Of a stretch of DNA of 64,000 nucleotides, positions 19,189 to 28,294 are shown piece by piece; the first letter of the stretch is position 1; each line of letters opens with the position of its first letter. Source of the stretch: Rhodobacteraceae bacterium EhC02 (GTDB lineage: Bacteria > Pseudomonadota > Alphaproteobacteria > Rhodobacterales > Rhodobacteraceae); contig LXYH01000019.1 of the NCBI GenBank assembly GCA_001650895.1, forward strand, positions 30,400 to 94,399. The letters are read 5' to 3'. The position numbers and the translations under genes were made by a program. The notes beneath the pieces were generated by a model. The model had not been told where the DNA came from and made no database searches. It saw only the letters and a list, made by a program, of their open reading frames with translations.

Positions 19189-20514
19189 ATGTCTCCGAAC
19201 GATCTTCTGGCGATCGGCATGATCGCCGCCTTCTTCGTGCTGCTGATCGTGGGTATCCCCGTCGGCATCGCCATTGCCGTATCCGGGCTGGTTTTCGGCT
19301 ATGCGGGTTTTGGCCCGATGCTGTTCAACCTGCTGCCAGCACGCATCTATGGCGTGGTGACGAACTATACCTTCATGGCGATCCCGCTGTTCGTCTTCAT
19401 GGGCGTGATGCTGGAAAAATCCCGCCTGGCCGAAGAACTGATCGACATCATCGGCCATGTCTTCGGCAAGGTCGCGGGCGGCATGGGCGTGGCGATCATT
19501 CTTGTGGGCGTCCTGCTGGGGGCTGCGACGGGGATCGTCGGGGCCACCATCGTGACGCTGGGCCTGCTGACCCTGCCCACGCTGCTGCGCCGGGGCTATC
19601 CGAAATCGCTGGCGACCGGCATGATCTGCGCCAGCGGAACGCTGGGGCAGATCATCCCGCCCAGCCTTGTTCTGATCCTGCTGTCCGAGATCCTGGGCGA
19701 ATCCGTGGGCACGATGTTCGCTGCCGCCATGATCCCCGGCCTGACTCTGGCCGCCGTCTATATCGTGGCGATCCTGGTGCTGGCCGCATGGAAACCCGGC
19801 CTGATGCCGCCGATCCCGCAGGCGGAACGCGACGCCATGAGCGGGGCAGAACTGGCCAGGAAGGTGGCCTTGGTCGTGGGCCCGCCGATCGGTCTGGTGA
19901 TCGCGGTCCTTGGTTCGATCATCGGCGGCCTTGCCGCCCCCACCGAGGCCGCATCGATGGGGGCCATCGGCGCGCTGGTCTTCGTGGCGCTGTCGGGCCG
20001 CCTGACATTCGATCTGCTGAAACAGGTGGCGCGCGCGACGCTGCTGATCTCGTCGATGGTCTTCTTCATCCTCATTTGCGCGCAGGTCTTCGGCCTGGCC
20101 TTCCGTGGCCTGGGGGGCGAACATCTTGTGCAACTGATGTTCGACTGGGTGCCCGGCGGCGTGAACGGGGCGCTTCTGTTCATGCTGCTGCTGGTCTTCG
20201 TGCTGGGCTTCTTCCTGGAATGGATCGAGATCACGTATATCGCCCTGCCGCTGTTCCTGCCCTTCTTCATCGCCAATGGCGTCGATCTGGTCTGGCTGGG
20301 CATCCTGATCTGTCTGAACCTGCAGACATCCTTCCTGACCCCGCCCTTCGGCTGGTCGCTGTTCTTCCTCAAGGGCGTGGCCCCGCCCGAGGTAAGCACT
20401 CTGGACATTTACAAGGGTGCAGTGCCATTCATCGGTCTGCAGGCGATTGCTCTGGCGCTCGTCTTTCTCTTCCCCGGGCTTGCCCTTTGGCTGCCCCAGG
20501 CAATCGGATGGTGA
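19189..20514 (+). CDS. TRAP transporter large permease (DctM family)
   Basis: 441-residue channel-forming subunit with about 12 hydrophobic segments. Family motifs GAATGIVGATIVTLGLLTLPTLL, GYPKSLATGMICASGTLGQIIPPS (the hairpin around the Na+ site) and LTPPFGWSLFFLKGV near the C-terminus are intact, unlike in the frameshifted paralogue at 56934-58240. Only one base separates its stop from the next start, so the GGT-family enzyme is in the same operon and probably uses what this system imports. Confidence 0.92.
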   Translation: MSPNDLLAIGMIAAFFVLLIVGIPVGIAIAVSGLVFGYAGFGPMLFNLLPARIYGVVTNYTFMAIPLFVFMGVMLEKSRLAEELIDIIGHVFGKVAGGMGVAIILVGVLLGAATGIVGATIVTLGLLTLPTLLRRGYPKSLATGMICASGTLGQIIPPSLVLILLSEILGESVGTMFAAAMIPGLTLAAVYIVAILVLAAWKPGLMPPIPQAERDAMSGAELARKVALVVGPPIGLVIAVLGSIIGGLAAPTEAASMGAIGALVFVALSGRLTFDLLKQVARATLLISSMVFFILICAQVFGLAFRGLGGEHLVQLMFDWVPGGVNGALLFMLLLVFVLGFFLEWIEITYIALPLFLPFFIANGVDLVWLGILICLNLQTSFLTPPFGWSLFFLKGVAPPEVSTLDIYKGAVPFIGLQAIALALVFLFPGLALWLPQAIGW

Positions 20515-20515
20515 C

Positions 20516-22102
20516 ATGCTGACTTCTTCCATGGGCTACAAGGGCGCGATCAGCGCGCCGCATCGCGCTGCTGCGCTGGCCGGACGCGACATCCTGAACG
20601 CGGGCGGCACCGCGATCGAGGCGATGGTCGCCGCAGCCGCGGCCATTGCCGTGGCCTACCCCCACATGAACGGGATCGGCGGCGATGGTTTCTGGGTGAT
20701 CCATCGCCCCGGCCATGCCCCTGTCGGCATCTCGGGTTGCGGTCGTGCGGCGGGCCTTGCCACGCCGGAATGGTATGCCGAACGCGGTGTGACGGGCGCG
20801 CTGCCCGCACGCGGCCCGCTGGCAGCGCTGACCGTGCCCGGCACCATCGACGGCTGGGCCAAGGCGCTGGCGCTGGTCCCCGAAGACCGCCGCCTGCCCC
20901 TGTCGGACCTGCTGGCCCCGGCCATCGCGCTGGCAAAAGACGGCATCGCCGTCACCGCCAACCAGTCGCTGACAACGGCGGCCAAGCTGGACACGCTGAA
21001 AGGCGTGCAAGGCTTCGACGAGACATTCCTTGTCGCGGGCCAGCCCCCCGCCCCCGGCCATCTGCTGCGCCAGACAGCACTTGGCAACACGCTGGCGCGC
21101 CTGGCCGAGGTGGGCCTGGACGACTACTACCGCGGTGAGATCGCGGCGACGCATGCGCAGTTCCTGGCCGATGCGGGCAGCCCGCTGCGGCTGGCCGATT
21201 TCCATCTTTTCGCCGCCGACCAGGTGACACCCCTGACCGTCAGCACCAGCGCGGGACAGCTTTACAACATGATCGCCCCCACGCAGGGCGTATCATCCCT
21301 GATGATCCTGGCGCTGTTCGACCGGCTGGGCGTGGACCGGGGCGAGGGCTTTGCCCATCTGCACGGGCTGATCGAGGCGACCAAGCAGGCCTTCATCCAG
21401 CGCAACGCCGAACTGGGCGATCCCGACAGCATGGCGACCCCGGCACAAGACTGGCTGAAGGCCGCGCATCTCGACAGGCTGGCGGCGAAGATCGACATGG
21501 AGCGCGCCCTGCCCTGGCCCCATGAGGCCAAGCCGGGCGATACGATCTGGATGGGCGCGGCGGATAGCGACGGCATGGTCGTCAGCTTCATCCAGTCGGT
21601 ATTCTGGGAATTCGGATCGGGCCTGACCTGCACCGATACGGGCGTCTTCTTCCAGAACCGCGGCGCGGGCTTCTCGCTGGCGGCGGGACCGAACCAGCTT
21701 GGCCCGTTCCGCCGGCCCTTCCACACGCTGAACCCGGCGCTGGCGCAGCTCGAGGATGGGCGCGTGATGGCCTATGGCACGATGGGCGGCGAGGGCCAGC
21801 CGCAGACACAGGCGGCGGTCTTCACCCGCCATGTCCTTTTCGGGCAGGACCTGCAAGCCGCCGTCACCGCGCCCCGCTGGCTGCTGGGCAAGACATGGGG
21901 CGACACGACCACGACCCTGAAACTGGAAGACCGGTTCGATCCGGCCCTCGTCACCGCGCTGAAAGACGCCGGTCACGAGGTCGAGATGATCGCCCCCTAT
22001 TCCGATACCGCAGGTCATGCGGGTGCCGTCGTGCTGCACCCCGAGGGCCTGATCGAGGCCGCATCCGACCCCCGCGCGGATGGCGCGGCGCTTGCCTTCT
22101 GA
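20516..22102 (+). CDS. Gamma-glutamyltransferase-family amidohydrolase (HpxW/YwrD-like)
   Basis: 528-residue N-terminal-nucleophile hydrolase. The probable autoprocessing site and nucleophile is Thr343 in PGDTIWMGAAD, followed by VSFIQSVFWEFGSG. That GDT-[IVL]-[WY] context is found in oxamate amidohydrolase HpxW and YwrD rather than in classical glutathione-cleaving GGT (TTHFSV). There is no signal peptide, so it should be cytoplasmic, again unlike classical GGT. It is one base behind dctM. I infer hydrolysis of an imported amide or gamma-glutamyl compound; the substrate is not determined by sequence. Confidence 0.82.
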   Translation: MLTSSMGYKGAISAPHRAAALAGRDILNAGGTAIEAMVAAAAAIAVAYPHMNGIGGDGFWVIHRPGHAPVGISGCGRAAGLATPEWYAERGVTGALPARGPLAALTVPGTIDGWAKALALVPEDRRLPLSDLLAPAIALAKDGIAVTANQSLTTAAKLDTLKGVQGFDETFLVAGQPPAPGHLLRQTALGNTLARLAEVGLDDYYRGEIAATHAQFLADAGSPLRLADFHLFAADQVTPLTVSTSAGQLYNMIAPTQGVSSLMILALFDRLGVDRGEGFAHLHGLIEATKQAFIQRNAELGDPDSMATPAQDWLKAAHLDRLAAKIDMERALPWPHEAKPGDTIWMGAADSDGMVVSFIQSVFWEFGSGLTCTDTGVFFQNRGAGFSLAAGPNQLGPFRRPFHTLNPALAQLEDGRVMAYGTMGGEGQPQTQAAVFTRHVLFGQDLQAAVTAPRWLLGKTWGDTTTTLKLEDRFDPALVTALKDAGHEVEMIAPYSDTAGHAGAVVLHPEGLIEAASDPRADGAALAF

Positions 22103-22132
22103 CCAAGGAAATGAACGGATAAAGCTTTGGAA

Positions 22133-22954
22133 ATGCTTACGAATTTGCAAATCACCCTCCTGGTCGGAGGCGTGGTACTGGCCGGTGGCTTGGGCGGGCT
22201 TCTTGCAGGCCTGCTGGGCGTGGGCGGCGGTATCGTCATCGTGCCCGTGCTTTTCTGGGTCTTCACCTTCACACGGTTCGACCCTGCGCTTGCCATGCAC
22301 ATGGCCGTGGCCACGTCGCTTGCGACGATCATCGCCACCTCGATCTCATCGGCGCGGGCGCATCACAAGCGCGGTGCGGTCGACATGGCCCTTGTGCGGC
22401 GCTGGGGTCCGTGGATGGCGGGCGGCGCACTGGCGGGCGGGGCCTTTGCCGGGCTGGTGAACGCCGCGGCACTGATGCTGGTCTTCGGCATCGTGGGATT
22501 GGCGATATCGGCCAATCTTGCAAAACCGAAGTCACTTGTGGTGGCACCGGACCTGCCGACCGGCAAGGCCGGGCAACCCGCGCTGGCCACCGGGATCGGG
22601 CTTGTGTCGGCCATGATGGGGATCGGCGGCGGCACCCTTGGCGTACCGACGCTGACGGCGTTTTCCGTGCCAGTGCATCGCGCGGTCGGCACGGCGGCCA
22701 CCTTCGGTCTGATCATCGCGATCCCGGCGGCCATCGCGCTGGTCGTGGCCGGCCTTGGCGTCGCGGGCCGCCCGCCCCTGTCGGTGGGCTATGTCAACCT
22801 TGTCGCGGCAGCGCTGATCCTGCCTGCCTCGATCTTCATGGCCCCGCGCGGCGCCAAGCTGGCCCACGCGCTGGATGCCAAATGGGTCAAGCGCGCCTTC
22901 GCCGTCTTCCTGACGATCACCTCGGTCAGGATGCTTTGGACGGCATTGGGGTAG
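22133..22954 (+). CDS. TauE/SafE (TSUP) family membrane permease
   Basis: 273 residues with about eight hydrophobic segments; two internal repeats each carry a Gly-rich hairpin (GLLAGLLGVGGGIVIVP near residue 20 and MMGIGGGTLGVPTLTAF near residue 165), the TSUP hallmark. These proteins often export sulfite, sulfoacetate or other small anions. ATG 22133 is preferred, with a TTG two codons upstream as alternative. The 3' end overlaps the convergent gntR by 29 bp. In this operon it may export a small anionic product of the GGT-family reaction (inference). Confidence 0.82.
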   Translation: MLTNLQITLLVGGVVLAGGLGGLLAGLLGVGGGIVIVPVLFWVFTFTRFDPALAMHMAVATSLATIIATSISSARAHHKRGAVDMALVRRWGPWMAGGALAGGAFAGLVNAAALMLVFGIVGLAISANLAKPKSLVVAPDLPTGKAGQPALATGIGLVSAMMGIGGGTLGVPTLTAFSVPVHRAVGTAATFGLIIAIPAAIALVVAGLGVAGRPPLSVGYVNLVAAALILPASIFMAPRGAKLAHALDAKWVKRAFAVFLTITSVRMLWTALG

Positions 22955-23624
22955 GCTCCACGCGCTGGCGCTTCCATTTATGCAACATGGCTTGCGCCGC
23001 ACTCAGCAGATGGCGGCGCAGCGCCTTTTCGGCGGCTTGCCCGTCCCGTGCGGCGATCGCCTCGACGATCTGGTCATGTTCTGCCGTGGATCGCGCCATG
23101 CGTTCCGCATCGGCCAGCTGGGACCGGCGGAAGGGCGACAGCTTCATCCGCATCGCCTCGGCCATCTCGGCGAAGTCCTCGTTATGGCTTCCCTCATAGA
23201 TCATCTGGTGAAAGCGGGTATTGGCCGTGTCATAGGCCTGTGCATCACCCGCCGCCGCCATCCGCGCCATGGCCTCGTGCTGGCTCAGAAGGGCCGAGCG
23301 TTCTTCCATCGTCATGCGCTGCGCCGCAAACCTGCCGCAGAGCGCCTCGATCTCGCTCATCGCTTCGAATAGCTGGTCGATCCGTTCGGGCGAGATATCG
23401 GAAACGACAACACCCTTGTAGGGTTGCCGCAGGGCAAGGGCACGGGCGACCACGATCTGCAACGCCTCGCGCACGGGTGTGCGCGACACGCCGAAACGCC
23501 GGGCCAGCGCAACCTCATCCAGACGCGTGCCAGCCGCGACTTGCCCCAGCAGGATCTCGGCTTCCAGTTCGGTTGCGATAGCCTGGCTGAGAACCTGCTT
23601 CGGAACGGAAACGTGGTCGGACAT
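22926..23624 (-). CDS. GntR-family regulator, FCD (FadR) subfamily
   Basis: 232-residue regulator. Winged helix at about residues 15-80 contains RFGVSRTPVREALQIVV, and the C-terminal all-helical FCD domain has the metal-binding pattern D..N..FH (DTANTRFHQMIY), a later H (EHDQIVEAI) and a final H near RRHLL. Start ATG 23624 follows AAGGAGAAAGG. It faces the TRAP-GGT-TSUP operon and shares overlapping 3' ends with TSUP, so it is the probable local regulator acting at ATTGTATACAAT (17394) and on its own leader. Confidence 0.88.
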   Translation of the reverse strand: MSDHVSVPKQVLSQAIATELEAEILLGQVAAGTRLDEVALARRFGVSRTPVREALQIVVARALALRQPYKGVVVSDISPERIDQLFEAMSEIEALCGRFAAQRMTMEERSALLSQHEAMARMAAAGDAQAYDTANTRFHQMIYEGSHNEDFAEMAEAMRMKLSPFRRSQLADAERMARSTAEHDQIVEAIAARDGQAAEKALRRHLLSAAQAMLHKWKRQRVEPTPMPSKAS

Positions 23625-23640
23625 GGTCTTGCCTTTCTCC

Positions 23641-23650
23641 TTGTGCACAA
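23641..23650. promoter_or_regulatory. Palindrome TTGTGCACAA in gntR leader
   Basis: Perfect 10-bp palindrome 17 bp before the gntR start codon; outer TTGT/ACAA arms equal those of the site at 17394-17405. A half-site-like GCATACAA follows at about 23672. Likely autoregulatory operator; assignment by position and similarity only. Confidence 0.4.
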
Positions 23651-23796
23651 ACTATCCCGAATGCCTTGCTTCGCATACAAAAAGTTCGCTCACTATCTGA
23701 AGAGCAACGGACCTCGATCCGCCTCTGCCCATTGTTTGCGCAAGCTTTCTGCCTTGGCCCTTGCCATGGGTCAACCTGCAGCGGATAAGCAGGCGC

Positions 23797-24942
23797 ATGA
23801 CAGACAGCACGCCCTTCGAGATCTTTCTGGCCGTCCCTCCGGGGCTGGAACCCGCGCTGGCCGAAGAGGTCGCGCAGCTTGGGTTTCCGGCACCCGTGAT
23901 CGTGGCGGGCGGTGTCACCTTTCAGGGCGGCTGGCCCGATGTCTGGCGGGCTAACCTGTGTCTGCGCGGGGCCACCCGCGTGCTGGCGCGGATCGGCAGC
24001 TTTCGCGCCATGCATCTGGCACAGCTGGACAAGCGCGCGCGCAAATTCGACTGGGCCGCAGTGTTGCGCCCCGATGTGCCCGTGCGGGTCGAGGCGACAT
24101 GCAAGGCGTCGAAGATCTATCACGCGGGCGCTGCCAGACAGCGGATCGAAAAAGCCCTGCGCGAGACATTGGGAGTCGAGGTGCTTACCGGACCCGCTGC
24201 CGAGGACGCGCCCGAGGACATGTCGGAACTGCGCCTCAAGGTCCGGATCGAGGATGACCTGTGCACCTTCAGCATCGACACCACGGGCATGTCGCTGCAC
24301 AAGCGCGGCCACAAGCAGGCGATGGCCAAGGCCCCCCTGCGCGAAACCCTTGCGGCCCTTTTCCTGCGCCAATGCGGCTATGACGGCACCGAACCCGTGG
24401 TCGATCCGATGTGCGGGTCAGGCACTTTCGTGATCGAGGCGGCGGAAATGGCCCTTGACCTGCTTCCCGGACGGGCAAGAAGCTATGCCTTTGAAAGACT
24501 GGCGAATTTTGACGTCCCATCGTGGGACACCCTGAAAAAGGCGGCACCTGCCCGCGAAACACCCCTGCGGTTTTACGGGTCTGACCGGGATGCGGGCGCG
24601 ATCCGCGCAGCCACCGCCAATGCCGAACGGGCCGGCGTTTCGGGGGTCATCACCTTCCAGTGCCACGCGGTCAGCGATCTTCAGCGGCCCGATGGCCCGC
24701 CCGGCCTTGTGATGGTCAATCCGCCCTATGGCGCGCGGATCGGGGATCGCAAGCTGCTTTTCGCCCTTTATGGGGCTTTGGGAAAGACACTGGCGGAACG
24801 CTTCCGCGGCTGGCGCGTGGGGATCGTGACCAGCGATCCGTCCCTTGCCAAGGCGACGGCCCTTCCCTTCCTGCCACCCGCCCCGCCCGTGTCGAACGGC
24901 GGGTTGAAGGTCACACTTTACCGCACCGCCCCCTTGCCCTGA
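23797..24942 (+). CDS. THUMP-domain RNA methyltransferase (RlmL N-terminal type)
   Basis: 381-residue class I SAM methyltransferase of the COG0116 group, predicted to make m2G in 23S rRNA. N-terminal THUMP domain at about residues 5-160; motif I VVDPMCGSGTFVIEAA at 201-216; catalytic motif IV NPPYGARI at 308-315. It corresponds to the N-terminal methyltransferase half of E. coli RlmL and lacks the RlmK half. ATG 23797 (MTDSTPFEIF) is preferred over an upstream in-frame ATG. A housekeeping gene set between catabolic modules. Confidence 0.87.
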   Translation: MTDSTPFEIFLAVPPGLEPALAEEVAQLGFPAPVIVAGGVTFQGGWPDVWRANLCLRGATRVLARIGSFRAMHLAQLDKRARKFDWAAVLRPDVPVRVEATCKASKIYHAGAARQRIEKALRETLGVEVLTGPAAEDAPEDMSELRLKVRIEDDLCTFSIDTTGMSLHKRGHKQAMAKAPLRETLAALFLRQCGYDGTEPVVDPMCGSGTFVIEAAEMALDLLPGRARSYAFERLANFDVPSWDTLKKAAPARETPLRFYGSDRDAGAIRAATANAERAGVSGVITFQCHAVSDLQRPDGPPGLVMVNPPYGARIGDRKLLFALYGALGKTLAERFRGWRVGIVTSDPSLAKATALPFLPPAPPVSNGGLKVTLYRTAPLP

Positions 24943-24975
24943 TACTGCCGCCGAACGCACAAAGGACCGACACCG

Positions 24976-25773
24976 ATGCCACACACCCTCGTCACCCAGC
25001 AGAACATCGATGATTTCCAGCGTGACGGCGTCGTCCTGATCAAGGGTCTGTTCAAGGATCATGTCGACACGCTGGCCGCCGGGATCGCACGCAACATGGC
25101 CGAGCCCGGCCCCTACGCTGCCGAAAACCTGAAAGCGGGCGAAGGCGGGCGGTTCTTCGATGACTATTGCAACTGGCAGCGAATCCCCGAATTCGAAGAG
25201 GTGATCCGCAACTCTCCCGCCGCCGAGGTCGCGGCCGACCTGACGGGATCGCAGGCCGTTCAGCTTTTTCACGACCATATCCTTGTCAAGGAGCCGGGCA
25301 CATCCAAGCCGACGCCATGGCACCAGGACGGCCCCTATTACTTCGTCGAGGGACGGCAGACCGTCAGCTTCTGGTCGCCGCTCGACCCGGTGACCAAGGC
25401 CAGCCTGCGCTGCGTCGCAGGCTCGCATCTGTGGCCCCGCCCGGTGCTGCCGACCCGCTGGCTGTCCGAAGAGAATTTCTATCCCGACGCGGATGCCTAC
25501 ATGCCCGTGCCCGATCCGGACGCCGAAGGCATGGAGATCCGCGAATGGTCGATGGAGCCGGGTGATGCGGTCGCCTTTCACTACAGCACGCTGCACGGCG
25601 CGCGCGGGAACGAGACCACGCAACGCCGCCGTGCCTTTTCGCTGCGCCTTGTGGGCGATGACGCGCGCTATGTGGAACGACCCGGCCGTACCTCGCCCCC
25701 CTTTCCGGGGCATGACATGCAGGCGGGCCAGAAGCTGCGCGAGGACTGGTTCCCGGTGCTGTTCCGCCGCTGA
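24976..25773 (+). CDS. Phytanoyl-CoA dioxygenase (PhyH) family protein
   Basis: 265-residue Fe(II)/2-oxoglutarate oxygenase. The facial triad is H116-x-D118 (PWHQDGPYY) and H207 (STLHGARGN), with R219 in QRRRAFSLR positioned to bind 2-oxoglutarate. Many PhyH proteins hydroxylate small natural products or phosphonates; nothing here fixes the substrate. It lies 34 bp after the methyltransferase and may be cotranscribed. A short hairpin (CCTGCC/GGCAGG, 25775-25791) follows the stop. Confidence 0.85.
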   Translation: MPHTLVTQQNIDDFQRDGVVLIKGLFKDHVDTLAAGIARNMAEPGPYAAENLKAGEGGRFFDDYCNWQRIPEFEEVIRNSPAAEVAADLTGSQAVQLFHDHILVKEPGTSKPTPWHQDGPYYFVEGRQTVSFWSPLDPVTKASLRCVAGSHLWPRPVLPTRWLSEENFYPDADAYMPVPDPDAEGMEIREWSMEPGDAVAFHYSTLHGARGNETTQRRRAFSLRLVGDDARYVERPGRTSPPFPGHDMQAGQKLREDWFPVLFRR

Positions 25774-25851
25774 ACCTGCCCTCGCGGCAGGGCTTCCCCC
25801 GCTGCGCAGAGGGGCCTAGGGTCGGACGATCACGAAACGCGAAAGTTGCCG

Positions 25852-27054
25852 ATGCGATTGCCGGTTCTGTTCATTCTGATCACCGTGGTGATCGACGCCA
25901 TGGGGATCGGGCTGATCCTGCCGGTCATGCCCGACCTGATCCGCGAAACGACAGGTGGCAGCCTGGCGCAGGCGGCTGTCTGGGGCGGCATCCTGTCCAC
26001 GGCCTTTGCCGCGATGCAATTCCTGTTCGGCCCCATCCTTGGTGCGCTGTCCGACCGTTTCGGGCGGCGGCCCGTGCTGCTGACCTCGCTGCTGGTCATG
26101 GCGGCGGATTACCTGGTGATGGCGCTGGCGGGCTCGATCTGGCTGCTGTTGGCCGGGCGCATCGTGGGCGGGATCACGGCCGCCACGCATTCCACGGCAT
26201 CGGCCTATATGGCCGACATTTCGCAACCGCATGAAAAGGCGCGCAACTTCGGCCTGATCGGCGCGGCCTTCGGCGTGGGCTTCGTGCTGGGACCGGTGAT
26301 CGGCGGGTTGCTGGCCGAATGGGGCACGCGCGCACCCTTCATCGCGGCGGCGCTGCTGGCACTGGCCAATGCCGGTTTCGGATGGCTGGTGCTGCGCGAG
26401 ACGGTCACGGACCGGATCCGCCGCCCCTTCGAGTGGCGCCGCGCCAATCCCTTCGGTGCGATCCGCGCGGTGTCGCGGCTGGCCGGGGTGGGCGCGCTGA
26501 TCTGGGTCTATTTCCTTTATCATTTCGCCACGGTCGTCTATCCGGCGATCTGGGCCTATTTCACCGCCGAACGCTTCGGCTGGTCGCCGGGGCTGATCGG
26601 TGTTTCGCTGGCGGTCTACGGCATCTCCCTGGCGGTGGTGCAGGGCACGCTGATCGGTCCTGCGATCCGCGCCTTCGGCGAGGCGCGTACCGTGCTGCTG
26701 GGCCTTGTGATCGAAGTTGTCTCGCTGGTGATCCTTGGTTTCATCTCGTCCGGGTTGCTGTTGTTGCTTCTGATCCCGGTCACGGCGCTGGGGGCAATCG
26801 GGCTGCCGGCGCTGCAAGGCATCCTGTCGCGCGCGGTGCCTGACAACGCACAGGGCGAACTGCAGGGCGTGCTGACCAGCCTGACGGCCGTGGCCATGGT
26901 GCTGGCACCCTTGGTGATGACCCAGACCTTCGCCAGTTTCACCCGCGCCGAGGCCGCAATCTATCTGCCCGGTGCGCCTTTCCTGCTGTCGGCGCTGATC
27001 ATGGCGCTGGCCACGGTGATCTATCAGGCACGCGGGCGGCGCATCACCGGTTGA
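25852..27054 (+). CDS. MFS efflux transporter, TetA-like
   Basis: 400-residue major facilitator with 12 predicted membrane segments. Motif A between helices 2 and 3 reads GALSDRFGRRPVLL, and the drug-proton antiporter motif C-like LIGAAFGVGFVLGPVIGG is in helix 5, the arrangement of TetA(G/B)-like DHA1 exporters. ATG 25852 is preferred; a TTG lies two codons upstream. Resistance to tetracycline cannot be concluded, since many such proteins are of unknown substrate. Transcribed alone. Confidence 0.85.
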   Translation: MRLPVLFILITVVIDAMGIGLILPVMPDLIRETTGGSLAQAAVWGGILSTAFAAMQFLFGPILGALSDRFGRRPVLLTSLLVMAADYLVMALAGSIWLLLAGRIVGGITAATHSTASAYMADISQPHEKARNFGLIGAAFGVGFVLGPVIGGLLAEWGTRAPFIAAALLALANAGFGWLVLRETVTDRIRRPFEWRRANPFGAIRAVSRLAGVGALIWVYFLYHFATVVYPAIWAYFTAERFGWSPGLIGVSLAVYGISLAVVQGTLIGPAIRAFGEARTVLLGLVIEVVSLVILGFISSGLLLLLLIPVTALGAIGLPALQGILSRAVPDNAQGELQGVLTSLTAVAMVLAPLVMTQTFASFTRAEAAIYLPGAPFLLSALIMALATVIYQARGRRITG

Positions 27055-27160
27055 GGGCGCTGAATTCCGACATGCGAAGGGCTGTTTTGCACTTGCACGG
27101 CTGATCGGGGGCGGGCAGGTTCGGGCGAACTGACAGGACCAGACCGGAAAGGAACCCACC

Positions 27161-28249
27161 ATGCAGATGATCAAGGCCGCCGTATGCCATGCCTTCGGCA
27201 CCCCCCTGACCATCGAAGAGGTGCGTCTGCGCGCGCCCGAGATGGGCGAGGTCGAGGTCAGGCTTGACGCCGTGGCGATCTGCCATTCCGACATCTCCTT
27301 TGCCGAAGGCGCATGGGGCGGCACACTGCCCGCGGTCTATGGCCACGAGGCGGCGGGCCGCGTGACGGCCCTTGGCGCCGGTGTGGCCGGGCTGGCGGTG
27401 GGTGACAGCGTGGCCGTGACGCTGATCCGCGCCTGCGGTGGCTGCACCAATTGCGGATCGGGCAAGCCCACGCTGTGCGAGACGCCCTATAACGGCGACA
27501 AGGGCCCGCTGAGCACCGCCGATGGCGGCGTGCTGCATCAGGCCATGGCCTGCGGCGCCTTTGCGGAGTCCGTGGTGGTCGATCAAAGCCAGGTCGTGAA
27601 GATCCCCGACGAGCTGGGCAAGGATCTTGCGGCGCTACTGTCCTGTGGCGTGATCACGGGCGTGGGGGCTGTGGTCAATGCTGCCGGTCTGCGCGCCGGG
27701 CAGGATGTGGTCGTGATCGGTGCGGGCGGCGTGGGCCTGAACGCGATCCAGGGCGCGCGGATCGCAGGCGCGCGCCGGATCATCGCCGTTGACATGTCTG
27801 AGGAGAAACTGGCCATCGCGCGCGAATTCGGCGCAACCGACGGTATCCTGGCGACTGACGCGAAACCCTGGAGCCGCGCCAAGCGGATCCTGGGGCGGGG
27901 CGCTGACGCGGTCATCGTGACCGTGGGCGCGATCCCGGCCTATGACACCGCACCGCGCTATCTGGGCTATGGCGGGCGCGTGGTCATGGTGGGAATGCCC
28001 CATTCGGGCCAGACCTCCAGCTATGAACCCGTCGTGATGGCCGCCGTGGGCCAGGGGCTGGTCGGGTCCAAGATGGGCGATGTGGTGATCAAGCGCGACA
28101 TCCCCTGGATGGTGGACCTCTACCAGCAGGGGCGGCTGAAGCTGGACGAGCTGATCTCGGGCCGCTGGACGCTTGATCAGATCAACGAGGCGATCGCCGA
28201 TACCAAGACAGGTGCCGCGCGGCGCAACGTGATCATCCTGAACGACTGA
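27161..28249 (+). CDS. Zinc-dependent alcohol dehydrogenase, class III-like
   Basis: 362-residue medium-chain dehydrogenase. Catalytic zinc ligands are C41, H62 (with E63) and C162; the structural zinc has C92, C95, C98 and C106. The NAD-binding motif GAGGVGL is at 187-193, followed by an acidic residue in AVDMSEEK, favouring NAD+. LSCGVITG around C162 is typical of the class III/long-chain ADH group. It precedes the enolase-superfamily gene by 45 bp on the same strand, suggesting a sugar-acid or polyol pathway (inference). Confidence 0.88.
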   Translation: MQMIKAAVCHAFGTPLTIEEVRLRAPEMGEVEVRLDAVAICHSDISFAEGAWGGTLPAVYGHEAAGRVTALGAGVAGLAVGDSVAVTLIRACGGCTNCGSGKPTLCETPYNGDKGPLSTADGGVLHQAMACGAFAESVVVDQSQVVKIPDELGKDLAALLSCGVITGVGAVVNAAGLRAGQDVVVIGAGGVGLNAIQGARIAGARRIIAVDMSEEKLAIAREFGATDGILATDAKPWSRAKRILGRGADAVIVTVGAIPAYDTAPRYLGYGGRVVMVGMPHSGQTSSYEPVVMAAVGQGLVGSKMGDVVIKRDIPWMVDLYQQGRLKLDELISGRWTLDQINEAIADTKTGAARRNVIILND

Positions 28250-28294
28250 CGACACCTTTCACTGTTCCATGAATACGCACAGGAGCGACGGACG

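Noticed and set aside
25852..27054. Tetracycline resistance gene
   Set aside because: It is TetA-like in fold and motif A, but no tetR-type partner or resistance context is present; substrate cannot be assigned.
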